NCBI GenBank assembly: GCA_940671915.1
Contig: CALNVZ010000641.1
Coordinates: forward strand, 7,833,872 to 7,897,871
Reading direction: 5' to 3'
Length of the DNA stretch: 64,000 bases
Origin: Paracentrotus lividus
Taxonomy: Eukaryota; Echinodermata; Echinoidea; Camarodonta; Echinidae
The translations under genes were made by a program, and so were the position numbers. Shown one piece after another: positions 1-11,860 of the stretch. The notes below the pieces were generated by a model. That model was not told where the DNA came from and did no database searches. It saw nothing but the letters and a program-made list of their open reading frames with translations. Each line of letters starts with the position of its first letter. The stretch's first letter is position 1.

Positions 1-239
1 TACACATTCAACCTCCTATTATTTTGCTTGCGCACAACAAGCTAATTAAGTAGGCGTTGTACAACAAAGATGGAAGGACAATCAATTTTTGACTAATCGC
101 CTCTCATGCGCGAAGGCCCATTACATTGTGCGTGAAGGTCAACCAGAGAGCACAAACTTTTTTAATAGAAGATTTCTTAATCCTTTGTCGGATTTGTGTC
201 GAACCTTAAATAAGTTTCTCTTGTCAAAATGATATTGAT

Positions 240-428
240 TAATTTATAACAACGCTCTTCCAGTGCGCCCTTCATAACACTGTTACCATAATGCCCTTCT
301 CCATTTTGAAATGCTGAACGCCTGTCCAGAAGGCAGAAGGTCCCGTTTTTAAGTGGTATGACCCGGCAGGGAGTCGAACCCAAGACCTCCCTTTCATTAA
401 GCGGGAGCTCTAACTATTGGGCCAACAT
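240..428 (-). repeat. tRNA-derived SINE, family S1 (head and body)
   Basis: Read on the minus strand, a tRNA-like head starts near 428 with an A-box-like stretch (TGGCCCAATAGTTAGAGC) and a perfect B box (GGTTCGACTCC) near 370. A body with the motif GGGACCTTCTGCCTTCT follows. The same head-plus-body order occurs at 58255-58440 and, more diverged, at 50635-50910, so this is a dispersed Pol III-type element and not a tRNA gene. It ends about 85 bases before the first coding exon. Confidence 0.7.
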
Positions 429-511
429 ATGCGTATCTTCTACGTCTCCCTTCATTTAATTATTATTAGAAAAAGCATAACAAACGATAAAAACCCTCTG
501 ATTTCCTACAG

Positions 512-789
512 GGTGAGCAAGCCAGAAGAAGCCATAAACATGATGAACTTACTACGAAGAAGAAGGTCTTGTCCCAACCCTGAGTTCCAAGAACTAGCAG
601 CACAAGCTCACCGATCAAAGTCTCCTAGTATCTGTCTAGGAACATCACCTAAGACATCACCTAGGACATCACCAAGATCATCACCGAGATCATCACCGAG
701 ATCATCACCGAGAACGTCTCCGAGGTCGTCACCAAGATCGTCTCCGAGACTGAAATGGAAGCAAAGGGTCCCATCAATTGTCATTAATG
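512..789 (+). CDS. internal coding exon with SPR repeats, gene not identified
   Basis: A 278-base exon bounded by a pyrimidine-rich acceptor (TGATTTCCTACAG) and a strong donor (AATG then GTAAGC). The frame is open throughout. It starts with the last base of a codon and ends in phase 1. The peptide begins VSKPEEAINMMNLLRRRR, continues SCPNPEFQELAAQAHRSKSP, then has nine tandem (S/T)SP(R/K) units, and ends LKWKQRVPSIVIN. It is Ser-, Pro- and Arg-rich, probably disordered, and offers many proline-directed kinase sites. Two ATGs at 540 and 543 could serve as starts in a shorter transcript. The SPR-rich stretch after a CPNP motif recalls the isoform-specific N-termini of some long PDE4 phosphodiesterases, but the likely next exon (42956-43071) does not look like PDE4 UCR1, so no symbol is given. 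The exon signals are seen directly; the protein family is unknown. Confidence 0.62.
642..749 (+). repeat. coding 12-bp minisatellite, nine (S/T)SP(R/K) units
   Basis: Nine in-frame 12-base units of the type TCATCACCGAGA encode TSPK, TSPR, TSPR, SSPR x3, TSPR, SSPR x2. Unit length is a multiple of three, so copy number can vary without breaking the frame. It lies wholly inside the exon at 512-789. Confidence 0.85.
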
Positions 790-796
790 GTAAGCA

Positions 797-955
797 CAAA
801 AATGTTTATAACCGTATAATAATGGGTAACTTATTTACCCAGGGTAGCCACTTCTGCTCTTAATGAACTGTTCTCCCAGCTGTCGACTGCATATGATGAC
901 ATGCCTCATCATGCTCATGTACCAATTATAGCCCCGAATGACTGTACCGGGCAAC
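797..955 (-). repeat. SINE S1, 3' tail only
   Basis: On the minus strand the segment reads GCTGGGAGAAC, then GAAGTGGCTACCCTGGGTAA, then an ATTATT-like end. The plus-strand SINE at 50635-50910 has the same order. No tRNA-like head is visible here, so this is a 5'-truncated copy. It starts only about 8 bases after the splice donor of the exon at 512-789. Confidence 0.65.
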
Positions 956-1164
956 TATTTTTCCTTTACAAAATTAATATGCACTTGTTTACCCTTTATG
1001 CAGTAAACATGATTTGAGGGAGTGATTTTTTGCAAGTGCTAACTTGAGTAAGTGATTGGATTCTGTTGTCCTAGGGATAATATGCCTCCTTTAATGAGAA
1101 AATTGGTTCATTACTTGTTTAATTATGACTTAAAACTTGAACCCATCGATCGATCGATGTCATA

Positions 1165-2880
1165 CAGGTCATGTCTGACCCTTTGTGACCCTGTTGATGA
1201 TGCTTTTCCAAATTGCTCTGTCTTGTGCCATGCGATGAGCTGCAACTAGGGAGAGGCCTGTTAATTGTTTTATGCCATCTGGTCCATCGTCAGTTCTAGT
1301 CTGCTTAGTCGTCCAACCACCTCAATGCAAACCTTGCATAATTATTTTTTAATGTTATCATCCTGTCGTCTGCATATATGACGCAAAATTTGCAATTTCT
1401 ACGATCTATCTTATTTAACGCACCGTAGGTTTTTGCCCAATTTGGTTAAGTACGTATTCATTTGTCTTATGCTCCGTCCAGGATTTCTCAGCATCCTCCG
1501 CCCCCAACAATCTCAAACGCCCTAATATTTTTTCCTATCAGCCATTCCACACCGACCATGTCTCAGATCCAACAAAGCAATTGGGAAACAAGCGTTTGCA
1601 TAATATGTATTATTAGTTCTTCGATTCATCCCTCTGTCCTTCCATATATCGCTTTAAGTAATACAGGATGATCTCGCCATGGCTAGTCCTTCTCTTGATT
1701 TTCCTGAGAACTTCCTCCTTTGTTGCTTATGGTGAATCAATTACCAACTTATCCAATTTATCCACGACTACTGTTTGATCTCCTCCGCAGAATTTCATAT
1801 TAGGTAGTTCTAACATTGAGACAGAGTCCTAAACTCCTCGCTGCGTAACTTGACTCTGTCAATGAGATTCTGGAAGTTCTTCTGCCGATCTCGCAATGAG
1901 TGTTGTATCATCAGCATATCTGAGATTGGTTACTTTCTCCCACCAAAAGATACACTACCTGCAAGCTCCATCAAGTGCACTTCTCTTATGTCGGCGTTAA
2001 TGATTGAAAGGTACGGGGAAGAATCACAGTTGGACGCCATATGTCCAATTTCAAACCATCACTGTCACCACTTTCAGTTCTCACGGTGGCTACTTATGGC
2101 TGTCATATAGTGCAGAATTAATTCAGTTATATGTTTGGAGACCACATTTCTGTCATTAATTCGCCATAGCTGCTTAATGACGCAACGCAATATCGAAGGC
2201 TGGAGTAGTCAATGAAGCAAAGTTAAGGCGGATGTTGGATTCCATGCTTTTTCCATTAGGTTCTCATGTTGGCTATATTGGATATTCTGGTTCGCTCTGC
2301 CCCTCCTAAATCCCGCCTGTTCTGGTGTAATTCTTTCTCGAGATGATCTCTTATCTCTCGACTATCACATTAAGGAGAATTTTGCTTGCGTGTGAAATTA
2401 AGAGATAGTAGTCGATTGTATGAGCACATTCACGTGTATCTCCCTTTTTCGGCAGGGTAAGAACACTGCCTTCTCCAATACAGACTGGCCAGATTCCCTT
2501 CTAATCCAGATTTGTTGCAGAGTCTCATGAATGATTTTCAACAACCTTCTTCGTCACTCTCTTTCAGTAGTTCAGCGATAATATTATCTACACCTGAGAA
2601 TTTTCCATTTTTCAATTTCTTCATAGCATGAATGACTTCACTGATTAAGATATCAGGCTCATTGTCCACAAATATTGTTGTCTTCAATTTTGGTTAAATC
2701 AGCTTCCTCAGCTTCGTCTTCTTGTGAAGCATATAACTTTTCACAATACTGTTTCCGATCTTGATTGATTCCAATGTCCTCCGTAAGGATATTTCCATTC
2801 CTCATCCTTCAGCACGTTTCAGTCTTGGAACAGGTTTGGAAGTTAAGAATCTTTGATACCTTTGTAACATATCTTGGCGT
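1165..2880 (-). mobile_element. decayed non-LTR retrotransposon (reverse transcriptase relic)
   Basis: On the minus strand, scattered frames give the usual order of a LINE-type endonuclease-reverse transcriptase. First comes a block like EVIHAMKKLKNGKFSGVDN near 2575-2660, then LPKKGDTRECA near 2420-2460. The catalytic block LRYADDTTLIARSAEEL lies near 1880-1925, and near 1190-1260 a C-terminal AAHRMAQDRAIWKS is followed by VTKGQT. The YADD box carries the catalytic aspartates. Many stops and frameshifts separate the blocks, so the copy is dead. The sequence type is close to RTE/BovB-like and related RTs; the clade is not assigned firmly. No 5' ORF or clean ends are visible. Confidence 0.85.
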
Positions 2881-3317
2881 CCCTGTTCGGCAATCTCTTT
2901 CCACTCCGCACATTTCTAATTTGGATATCTCACAGGACACAAACATAAAGTTTCAGCTCCACGTCCAATTTGCTTGGAATTGGTATCTACCTTCGAAATT
3001 GCCCAGCTAAATTTGGATAACCGTGTCTTAATCGGACGGGTTATATGTCATTTTGTGCTCATAAATCATGGGGGGGGGGTACACTGTACAAGGAACCACG
3101 CCTAGTGGATATCTGCTATGATACATTCACTATGCTGATACAGGAATAAAAGGATAAGTATAAGGTCCGTTTAACAAGCCATTCCAGTCCAATCAACCAA
3201 TAATTCAGACAGGAAGAACTATTCCCCAAGCCCTATCGATTTTCAATCACGTGCCCCATCTTTTTTTTCACCATCGGTTACGCTCTAATTGCCATGTCTA
3301 GCATGTGATATAGATTC

Positions 3318-3400
3318 GTGATGATGATGATGAATAGCATTTGTAGAGCGCCATTCTATCTGCCAAAACATTCAAAGGCGCCTCGCTCCCCAAATATATA
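3318..3400. repeat. LINE/SINE tail-like fragment
   Basis: A GATGAT run is followed by GAATAGCATTTGTAGAGCGCC. This resembles the AGCGCTATATAAATG type of 3' tail seen in the SINE at 17857-18140. It is short and diverged. Confidence 0.35.
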
Positions 3401-3552
3401 CATTTATCATGAATAAAAACCATTGAGGTAATCTTTCCATGCAGCCATATTTACTTGGGTAGTGAGTGGCTAATGTAGATTAATGCTTTACCAAGACAAC
3501 TCATCTTTGACAACGCGATTAATTTGTAAATAGTGTAAATAGTGTAAATATT

Positions 3553-3556
<4 letters not shown>

Positions 3557-3583
<27 letters not shown>
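3557..3583. repeat. poly(A) run
   Basis: An uninterrupted run of about 27 A. It could be the end of an old retroposed copy, but nothing upstream is recognisable. Confidence 0.8.
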
Positions 3584-3907
3584 TTATGTAAGGATATATG
3601 AAGTATGTACATATGTTTTAATTTATGTAAATGTATACGCACAGTAATGAAACTGGACGTTCCCACCTCAATTTAAGCTATTTGTTGGCTCAACTTAACA
3701 AATGCATACTTATATTGAATAGGGGATACCGGGTATGGACGTTACAAAATTCACATTTTGGGCCAGATAATTCTAATGAAAGTACTCACACACTCCATTT
3801 CGGGTCTGTAGTTAGCCTATTATGTTGGCTAAAACCTGAGGCACATAAAACCTGAAAACATGTTAACACTAATTAACTACAGCTTAATTAATGAAGAATT
3901 TTTTTTT

Positions 3908-4209
3908 GTAACAACCTACCCCGTATACGGGGTAAGTTGTTACACCATACGGGGTAGATTGTTACAGTATGTAAACATACGGGGTAAGTTGACAATGTGT
4001 AAATCTCTTATACCATACTTTTGTTTCAACTTTCCAGTTTCTTGGTTTCGTTAACAGTAGATCAAGTAGAGCTCTAGAATAGACTAAAAGTAATAATAGA
4101 AATATCAAAATATTAACACCAGAAAATTGAATTACTTTACATGTGTAATGTAATTGGGGTAGGTTGTTACATCGACATGGGGTAGGTTGTTGTAACAACC
4201 TACCCCATG
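3908..4209. repeat. cluster of GGGGTAAGTTGTTAC palindromes
   Basis: A 36-base near-perfect palindrome at 3908-3943 has two 18-base arms with one mismatch and no spacer. A second palindrome at 4176-4209 has 16-base perfect arms around a GT spacer. Between them are further copies of the same word (GGGGTAGATTGTTACA, GGGGTAAGTTGACA, GGGGTAGGTTGTTAC). A degenerate copy appears near 4530-4560. The bounded layout could be one small foldback element. Confidence 0.75.
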
Positions 4210-5544
4210 GGTGATTTTACACATAAAATCAACTGTAGCAAAGCCATTAGGCAGAATTACAGGGCATGGCTCAGGGGTATATTAGTGACATACATGTACT
4301 ATATTCACAATACCAAACTACCATCATGTGCCTTCAGTTGTAAGAACTATTACAAATTTTAATTTTTGTCAAAAATTCACTTGGAACTGTAAAAAATGGT
4401 TTTTGTTGATTTACTTTTTAATAAAACAACGGAGAAACCTCACGACCGGCAGTTCATCACAGCTATGTGTAGGCTGTATATAGATGCCAGTTAGCACGAA
4501 CTCTCTTGTTCCAACTTAGCACACTGAGAACTGTAACAACTGACCCGTGTAACTTCCATACCCGGTCTCCCCTACTGTATATGTATATTTTACAATATAT
4601 TGGTAATAATTAAGTACAATCCAATACACTGTACAAAAAAAACAAAAACAAACAAACAAACAAATTTTAAAAATACCTATTTTTTTTTTTTTTTTTTTAG
4701 AAACAAAACATGGAATATTTATGTTAATATTAGAAAAAAAATGGTTGCGCTCAGGTATGTTGTGAAATTCAGGACTTTCGCTGAGTTCACTAGAGATAAC
4801 TAACACGTATATGTCTTTTTTTTTAATCAATAAGGTGATGACTAATATAGGATTTCCCAGTCAGTTTCAGAAGTTCGTCGCTCCATTTAATAATCGGTTC
4901 ATTCAAGTTAGGACGATTTAGCTTTCAGTCGAATTTCCGGAGATCAGATTCCCTTTTCCAGCAATCAATTGCATGTTTCACTTGTTCAAATGCCGATTAA
5001 GTGCACTATATACGTAAATCAGTAATTCAAATTAGCAGAGACGCTGTTATGATTGCGCAATACCGCCATAAGCAGCATTTAAATTCATTCCAAGTTTTCA
5101 ACTTACAGTAATTAGCATTCAAATTAGGGCTTGAATTTATAGCTGCAGGAAATGTTTTTGTTTTCAATCATATAATTTGTTTTCATCAAATGTTTGCGAG
5201 TTGCTATTAGAACCAATTGTGAATGAGTATGTACCTTATATAACGGTATGTATGAGATATATTTTCCAGTTATTAATTAGTTCATGAAATGATTTCTTCT
5301 TCACTACATTGTCTTTTTTACTCGTGTAACACTTTATCTTGCATAATTAAATAACCAACACATAAAAACTCTTCGACATAACAAATGAATTCATACACGT
5401 ATTTTATTGGGGGGGGGGGTAGACGAACAGGGGGTGCCAAAAAGAGGAGAAAGATTTTAAAAAATGAATTAATTGAAAAAAAATAAAGAGAAAGGGGAAA
5501 AGAGAAGGGAAAAGGGGAAGAAAGAAAGGGAAAACAGGGCGTCA

Positions 5545-6010
5545 TATGGTCGCCAATTAAGGGACCGCCAAATAAACCTTAAACTTAGGGGCGCCATACT
5601 AATCTTAAATTAAGAGGGCCGCTTCGATCTTAAATTTAGGGGGTGCAAAATTGATCTTGAATTTAGGGGCGCCACATTGATTTTTAACTAAGGGGGCTCC
5701 AAGTTGACCTAAAACATAAAGCATCTTAAATTTAGTTGGGAGCCACTTTGATCTTAAAATAGGGGTGCAAAATTGATCTAAAACCCAGGGGGCGTCAAAG
5801 TGACCTGAAACTTTTTGGGCGCCAAATCGACCTGAAGTTAGGGGGGGGGGGGCAAAGTTGACATTAAACTTAGGGGCGACATAATTATTGTCGTTAATTC
5901 GATGTTAGATTCAGGGGCGCCAAACCGACCTTACATTTAGGGAGGCAAATCGACCTGAAGCTAAGGGGCGCCAGATTAACCTTAAACTTGGGGGCGCCAT
6001 AGTGATATTT
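5545..6010. repeat. degenerate minisatellite, about 33-bp unit
   Basis: Roughly a dozen or more diverged copies of a unit of the form AGGGGCGCCAAATTGACC followed by TTAAACTT stand head to tail. Units differ by substitutions and small indels. The array has no coding potential. Confidence 0.75.
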
Positions 6011-6645
6011 GATATTTTATTCTAAAGTAATTAACCAGAGCTTTAAAAATAAGAATAGTCGTTTCATCACAACACTCAACAGTAAAGAAATTTTTGAAAT
6101 GATGTAAAGCTCAATAAAAATGAAATTCATTTTTATTTTATTTTATTTATTTATTTATTCTAATGGAATAAATATAGAGCTTTAGAAAAAGAAATCGCTA
6201 TCTTAATTGTTTAATCTAAAAGTAACCGAGAGTTTAAATTTGCCAAATTGTATACCAACTTGGTTTAACCAATGTCAAAGTTGATTGCCTCAGCGCGGAT
6301 TCGAATGCGGGAAAGCACGCATTCCAGCCGATTTACTAATTTTACTAATTACTACTTTTGAGGGGGGATTTTGATTTGAAGGCTTTTAATACCAATGCGA
6401 AGGAACTAAGTTGGAATTTGAATGATGAATTTGACGCTGTAGAAACATTTTGGGAATATGAATGAACTGATTATCGAATGGAGTGACGAACTTCCGAAAC
6501 TGAGTGGGAAATCCTATAATAATCGACAAAAACAAATTACAGAACGAAAGCCCCATCAATCCTGCTCGAACATTATTTTAATTTGCGCCATCTGTTGATA
6601 GTGATTACGAGATCATTATAAATGACATCAGATGATACACTGTCC

Positions 6646-7625
6646 GTCATAAAGGTGGAATATTTTTTGCCGCTATAGCGACATGATTTTGCTCTGACTT
6701 TAATTTCTTGAATATGTTTGTCCCTGCCTTTACTTTTTGGGACCCTGGCTATATCTTGGACATTCTCCCAACCGTTCACGTGAACCTTTTTCCAAAAAAG
6801 TTTTGTCAACCCCTGTGATGCCCATTTTTGTCATTTTTTCTCATTTTGGGGCCCCTTTTTGTTTTCTCGGCTGATCAAGCCCCCTCAGTCCTACCCCCAG
6901 GAAACGCGACTGAGGTGTATTGTTTTATATTGTTCTTTAAGTTAAATCTATATTTCTGGGGACAGGCTTAGGTCTCTTGTCTAGGGGAGGGGTTGACGTA
7001 AAAAGCGAGATTGGTGAAAATTCGGAATATTTTATTCCATCTTTATGCTGAAAACAAAAGAAATGAAAAACCACCTTTAACCCTTAAATATCATAATTTT
7101 CCCCTTAAATTTTGTTTAGCCTTGATGACAAGGCTGTAAATAGGCATTATTGATAATATTTCATTTTGATTTATGTTTGGTTGAGATTTTACAATACAAT
7201 TTAGGGTAGATAGCAATTTCCATGGTGTGAAAATGAATAAAATTAATGTTGAACCCCAATCAAAATAAATTTTGACCCCTCCCCTAGACAAAATGGTCGA
7301 GCCTGTAACTATAGATCTAGATTTAATTTAAAGAACAATAACAAATCTCCACCTCAAATGTGTTTTCTTGGGGTAGGAATGAGGGGGCCTTGGGGGGTCG
7401 CGTGAACAAAAAAGGGCCCCAAAAATAAGAAAAAATGACGAAAATGGCCATCTTTTGGGGGTGACAAACTTTTTTGAAGAAAAATCCCCGGGAAGGGTTA
7501 AGGGAACGTTCCAAGATATACCCAGGATCCTAGAAAGTGAAAGCGGTGACAAACACATTCAAGAAATTAATAACGGAGCAACATAATGTCGATTGAGCCA
7601 GAAAAAAATATTCCACCTTTATGAC
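6646..7625. repeat. large foldback element, arms about 350 bp
   Basis: The left arm 6646-6995 is repeated in inverse orientation as the right arm 7275-7625, around a central 279-base spacer. Outer ends match as GTCATAAAGGTGGAATATTT (6646 onward) against its complement ending at 7625. Inner ends match as TTGTCTAGGGGAGGGGT (6978-6994) against 7275-7291. Arms have diverged by substitutions and indels. ORFs in the arms are shadows. No transposase is visible, so it is non-autonomous or an inverted duplication. Confidence 0.8.
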
Positions 7626-7639
7626 GAACTGTGTATAAT

Positions 7640-7946
7640 GGTGGTATTTCACCTGCCATGAGACGGATTTGAGACAAGTTTGGGACGGGTTTGAGACGGA
7701 TTTTAGACAGTTTTGAGACAGTTGCGGAGGCGTCTCAGAGACGTCTTTTGAGTCTCCGCGACGTTTCATGAGTCTTCCCAAGGTGTCATGAGTCGAGGGA
7801 AAGTCGAGCATGCTAAAATCTGTGAATCTTTTTGTTTCCATCGCGGCTCAGAGACGTCTCCGAGACGTCGCCGTGACGGAAATTTGATCGGAGACGTCTC
7901 CGTGTGTTCAAGTCGCAGAGACGTCTCTGCGAAGTGAGATACCACC
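7640..7946. mobile_element. MITE, GAGACGTCTC family, copy 1
   Basis: It begins GGTGGTATTTCAC and ends GTGAGATACCACC, an imperfect terminal inverted repeat. The inside is rich in GAGACGTCTC-type palindromic words. Related copies lie at 14591-14842, 21032-21293, 21633-21869 and, decayed, 31555-31690. TTAA follows the right end. It directly abuts the foldback at 6646-7625. Confidence 0.75.
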
Positions 7947-7973
7947 TTAAGACCTACAACACATACATTGTAA

Positions 7974-8005
7974 TGATGATGGTGGTGGTGGTGGTGGTGA
8001 TGATG
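7974..8005. repeat. GGT/GAT microsatellite
   Basis: A short triplet tract of GAT and GGT units. Confidence 0.8.
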
Positions 8006-8099
8006 ATTATAATAACTAAAGGAGCATACAGCACTTAGTCCCACCCAGGGACCTGTTTGGTGAACCTCATGATTCCAGTATGGGGGTACCAGCGCGTCC

Positions 8100-10055
8100 A
8101 CTTGATAACTTTATTGTAGGCCTATATTAGGGGGTTTGATGATGAAATAGAACTATTTCTCTAGAAGGATCCAGGATTTGACAATTGGGGGGGGGGTAGA
8201 TAGGGCGCCTCAGAAATTTTCTAATTATAAAATGTACAGAAAATGAGCATGATGCCAAAAGAAGAACGTGTTTCTATTAATCCATTAATTTATCAAATAC
8301 TTCTGAATTTATATGACATGTACGAAAAAAATTATTCAAGATGGTTAAATCTTCCCATAATATTTGGACCTCTCATTTCATTGAATAGATGCTCTCGTTT
8401 TTTTTTGTTTTTTGTTTTTTTCTTTTTTTACTTTCTTGGTTCGAACAAACTTCTCCAAGTTGGTCGACCAGTCTACATGGTCTAGTCACATGCATGGCCT
8501 TGGTGACTGTAAACTTTATGAATAGAATATTATAGCAATATATTTTTGTCAACTGTCTTCATAAAGTTCTCTAAATGATTGTCTCTGAGAGTGATAAACG
8601 AGCTTCCTCAAACGCAATGCAACCAAATAGAAACAAATCACCGCTCCATGAATACATGACGTGAAAGAAAAAACTTCTCTTTTCTCTCTTTGTCATGAAA
8701 CCTCCTAAAAAAGCCAAAACTAAATCCGATATTACGCACCGACGATTATTTTATTGAAATGTAACAATATGCCCTTTTTTGGTAATCTAAAATCTGCTCT
8801 AATCATCAAAAAAGAGAGAAAACTCACAGCAGATAAAAGAGAACTTCAAAATCAGACTAGTATATCCGAGGATAAAAGAATGAATGGAATTGACACCGAA
8901 TTTGTACGGGGAACCTTGTATTTTACTTTGACAACTGTGACATTGGACACACACTGGGATATTATGTGATCCAATTATTTTCACCATGGTTTACACTGCT
9001 ATTCACAGGATTCATAAACGTGTCGATATCACAGGATTCACCGGGAGGTAATTAGGATTTGCTGTTAAACTTCACACGAGCTCCGAAAAACATCGAAATT
9101 CTGTTTTATTCTCTCTCTTGTGTCAATAAAGTTTGCATAACTACAGACTGACATTTCAACTATGGGAAACAGTTTGTTCCGAGTATGTTTTACGGTATAA
9201 GAGAAACTACCTATAATTAGATCAGCGTCGATATGGAAATAATTGATCCCAGATTAGTTTTAATGAAAAGCTATTTTTAGATTTCGATATTACTCGCTCT
9301 GTTTATTTGCGTTGATATCAACAAGGTGTAGACAATAATATTGAAATACTGCGTGAATATCGAAGAGAGCCTGAGAATTATGAGCCTTGTGAATTGATTA
9401 TACAATCATCAGAGCTTGGTATATTAACTGGGTAAACGTGTCTCATATTATCTATGCACCAGGAAGATCGCCAACAGGTAACGGATGATGGTATTCACAA
9501 ACTGCTACTTATATAGTGCATGTGCATTTATTCATGTCTTCATTTACATCTTTTCTCATCAATGTGCTTGCTAATTTTTTGTTTTACAACAAATCTAGAG
9601 TGGAGCTTCAGAAGTACATTTACCTGACAAGAAATCAGTGGATGCTTCATTAATTAACACAGGTCTGAAACTGCAAATACGATGATGACATGTAATATTT
9701 GAGAGGGGTATCTCTATTGCTTCGAGAAAACACCAACTTGATTTCCGCTAACAATGAAAATTATTGCTTTCCGATTTGTGCTTGCCACAGCGATAAGGAT
9801 CTGAACATTTTTATTCCTCTTTTTTCAATACGAATTTGAATTTCACGTACAACCATGGGGACGATTAACTCATTTTGAATTTGTGCTTATTACATTTTCG
9901 CCCTCGAAATGCACTTGATTAATTATTCCAGTAAACTGTCAGCATCGAACATACAAAACTCGTACTATTTGTTAGGATATTATTTTGAGTTATATTCAAA
10001 TGAAATAGCCTGATGCGCCATTGTTTGTGATAAAAACAGTGCTAGTTATCCGACG
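8100..10055. other. no gene seen
   Basis: AT-rich sequence with poly(T)/poly(G) runs and no recognisable gene or repeat family. A short ATG-to-donor segment near 9461-9475 was considered and not accepted. Confidence 0.5.
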
Positions 10056-10119
10056 ATGTTTAAACCAAAGATCTTTCGGGGTCGCACTCATTCTGATGCG
10101 GTTGTTACAGATTTAGAAG
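10056..10119 (+). CDS. candidate alternative first coding exon 1
   Basis: An ATG at 10056 opens 21 codons plus one base before a donor (GAAG then GTAAAT), so it ends in phase 1. The peptide starts MFKPKIFRGRTHSDAV, a basic N-terminus with a possible basophilic kinase site. Phase 1 fits the acceptor of the common exon at 42956, where the junction codon would be GAT (Asp). No clear TATA box is seen upstream. It matches a pattern repeated at 19089, 28192 and 34924. The segment is short and could be a chance ORF; support rests on phase and composition. Confidence 0.4.
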
Positions 10120-11572
10120 GTAAATATGACTTTATAGTCTATTCCATTTCAGAAAAGGTCTCACGTCCCTGATATTACATAGGAGTTTTCAATCGTTTAG
10201 GGATTTTTATTGGTGGATTTAAAACAAAAATTGATAAAAAGGACCTGAGATGAGTTCATTGGCTGATGAAAATTTGCTCGAGGGAGAGAGAGAGCAAGAG
10301 AAGAATCGGAGTAAAGTAAAAAGGCTGTCCTTATTATCGCAATGGACGCTACCTGTTGTACCAATTCTAACTTGTATTAATAATTAATCAGAACCATGAA
10401 TTATAAGTACGCATCAATGTTGCTAAACAACAATTCATTCTGAGGCCTATTATATTATACGCTATACATTACATCTCAGCAACCCAATCAACGGATTTAT
10501 GACTGCTATTTTGAGATCACTAAAGCAAGTAATGTATCCATGGGTTTGCAAAAAATGTTTCGTAATGGACTGAAAATTGGAACAGCTTTTTAATTTGAAA
10601 TGTTGAATAACTGTAATATAACAATAAACATAAAACATGGACCCCAATGCGAGTTAACCTAACCCGAGTAATAGGTTGTATGGCACACCAGATTAAATCT
10701 TCAGGTGTCGTCTTTGCATACCCTCAGCGAATATGATCAACTGTTAGGATAACTGGAGGGTATAAGACACAGGGAATATTCATATCAATTAAAACTCCTT
10801 CAGCAAAATGTGAGATGTATATGAAATGAGTGACGAAATTGATGAGCAGGGAACATTACTGAAGGTCGTTTCTCACGATCTATCCACTTCTTTCTATTCC
10901 CTTTTATCTTCAACCCCCCCCCTCCGAGGCCGTCGAAAAGTCTCTGAAGAGACAAGGATGAGGGACACGCAGTTGTTAACACGTTTTTTTTTTGTTTTAC
11001 AGTATGAAGATTAATCACCAACTGGTATTTTTGGTATATTTTCCACAAAGCAGGAAAATCGATTCTTCTTCTGCATTTTTGAAATCACATTAGTTGCTCG
11101 TATTTTATTTTAAATATATTATATTATTTTATTTTTTTTGAGATATGACCAGTTCTTACAATCAGGACAAATCCATTTTTTCTCGCACGACGTCCCATGC
11201 CTTTGTGTATGTTTCGCTATAATGGCCATGCATCCATCGCAAAAAATGAGCCAGGCGCGTCGATTTGCAGAACAATAAAGTGGCGTTTTCGATTTGCTTC
11301 CTCGCTCACAAAATTTAGCATAACTTTTGTTTTACGAAAGCAATTATACAAAAAAGCGCCAACAGGAAATCTTTTGTCTTAATTATTCGGTACCACAATA
11401 CACACATTATTTTGAAAGATTTCACACTCTAAATTATTTCCCGATGTACATTCTTTTTTTTTTTTGACAAACTGTAGACAGACCATGGACCTTTAACTTT
11501 GACAAACCAACCTTTATGATTTCAGGGAAATACGACAGCAGCAATGTGGTGTAGCTATCAACTCTGCATGCC

Positions 11573-11860
11573 TTCTCCCCCCCCCTCTCTCTCGTCTCTC
11601 TCTGTGTCTCTCTCTCTCTCTGTCTCTCTGACTCTCTCTCTCTCTCTCTGTCTGTCTGTCTGTCTGTCTCCCTTCCTCCCCCTTCCTCCTCTGTCTCTCT
11701 CTGTCTGTCTCTCTATCTCTCTCTATCTCTCTCTCCCTCTCTCTGTCTCTCTTTCTCTCTGTCTCTCTCTCTTTTCTCTCTGTCTTTCTCTCCTTTCTCT
11801 CTTGCCCCTCTCTTTCCACATTCTCCTGTCTTTCTTCCTTCAATTTCTACGTTTCTCCAT
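11573..11860. repeat. CT-rich microsatellite, about 290 bp
   Basis: A long compound tract of TCTC, GTCT and CTTT units. The two long ORFs that cross it on opposite strands are low-complexity artefacts. Confidence 0.95.

Noticed and set aside
608..799. Minus-strand frame with GDDLGD repeats
   Set aside because: Shadow of the 12-bp coding repeat on the plus strand; no splice borders fit on the minus strand.
9461..9474. ATG-to-donor segment MHQEDR followed by GTAACG
   Set aside because: Very short, phase 0, weak donor and no promoter context.
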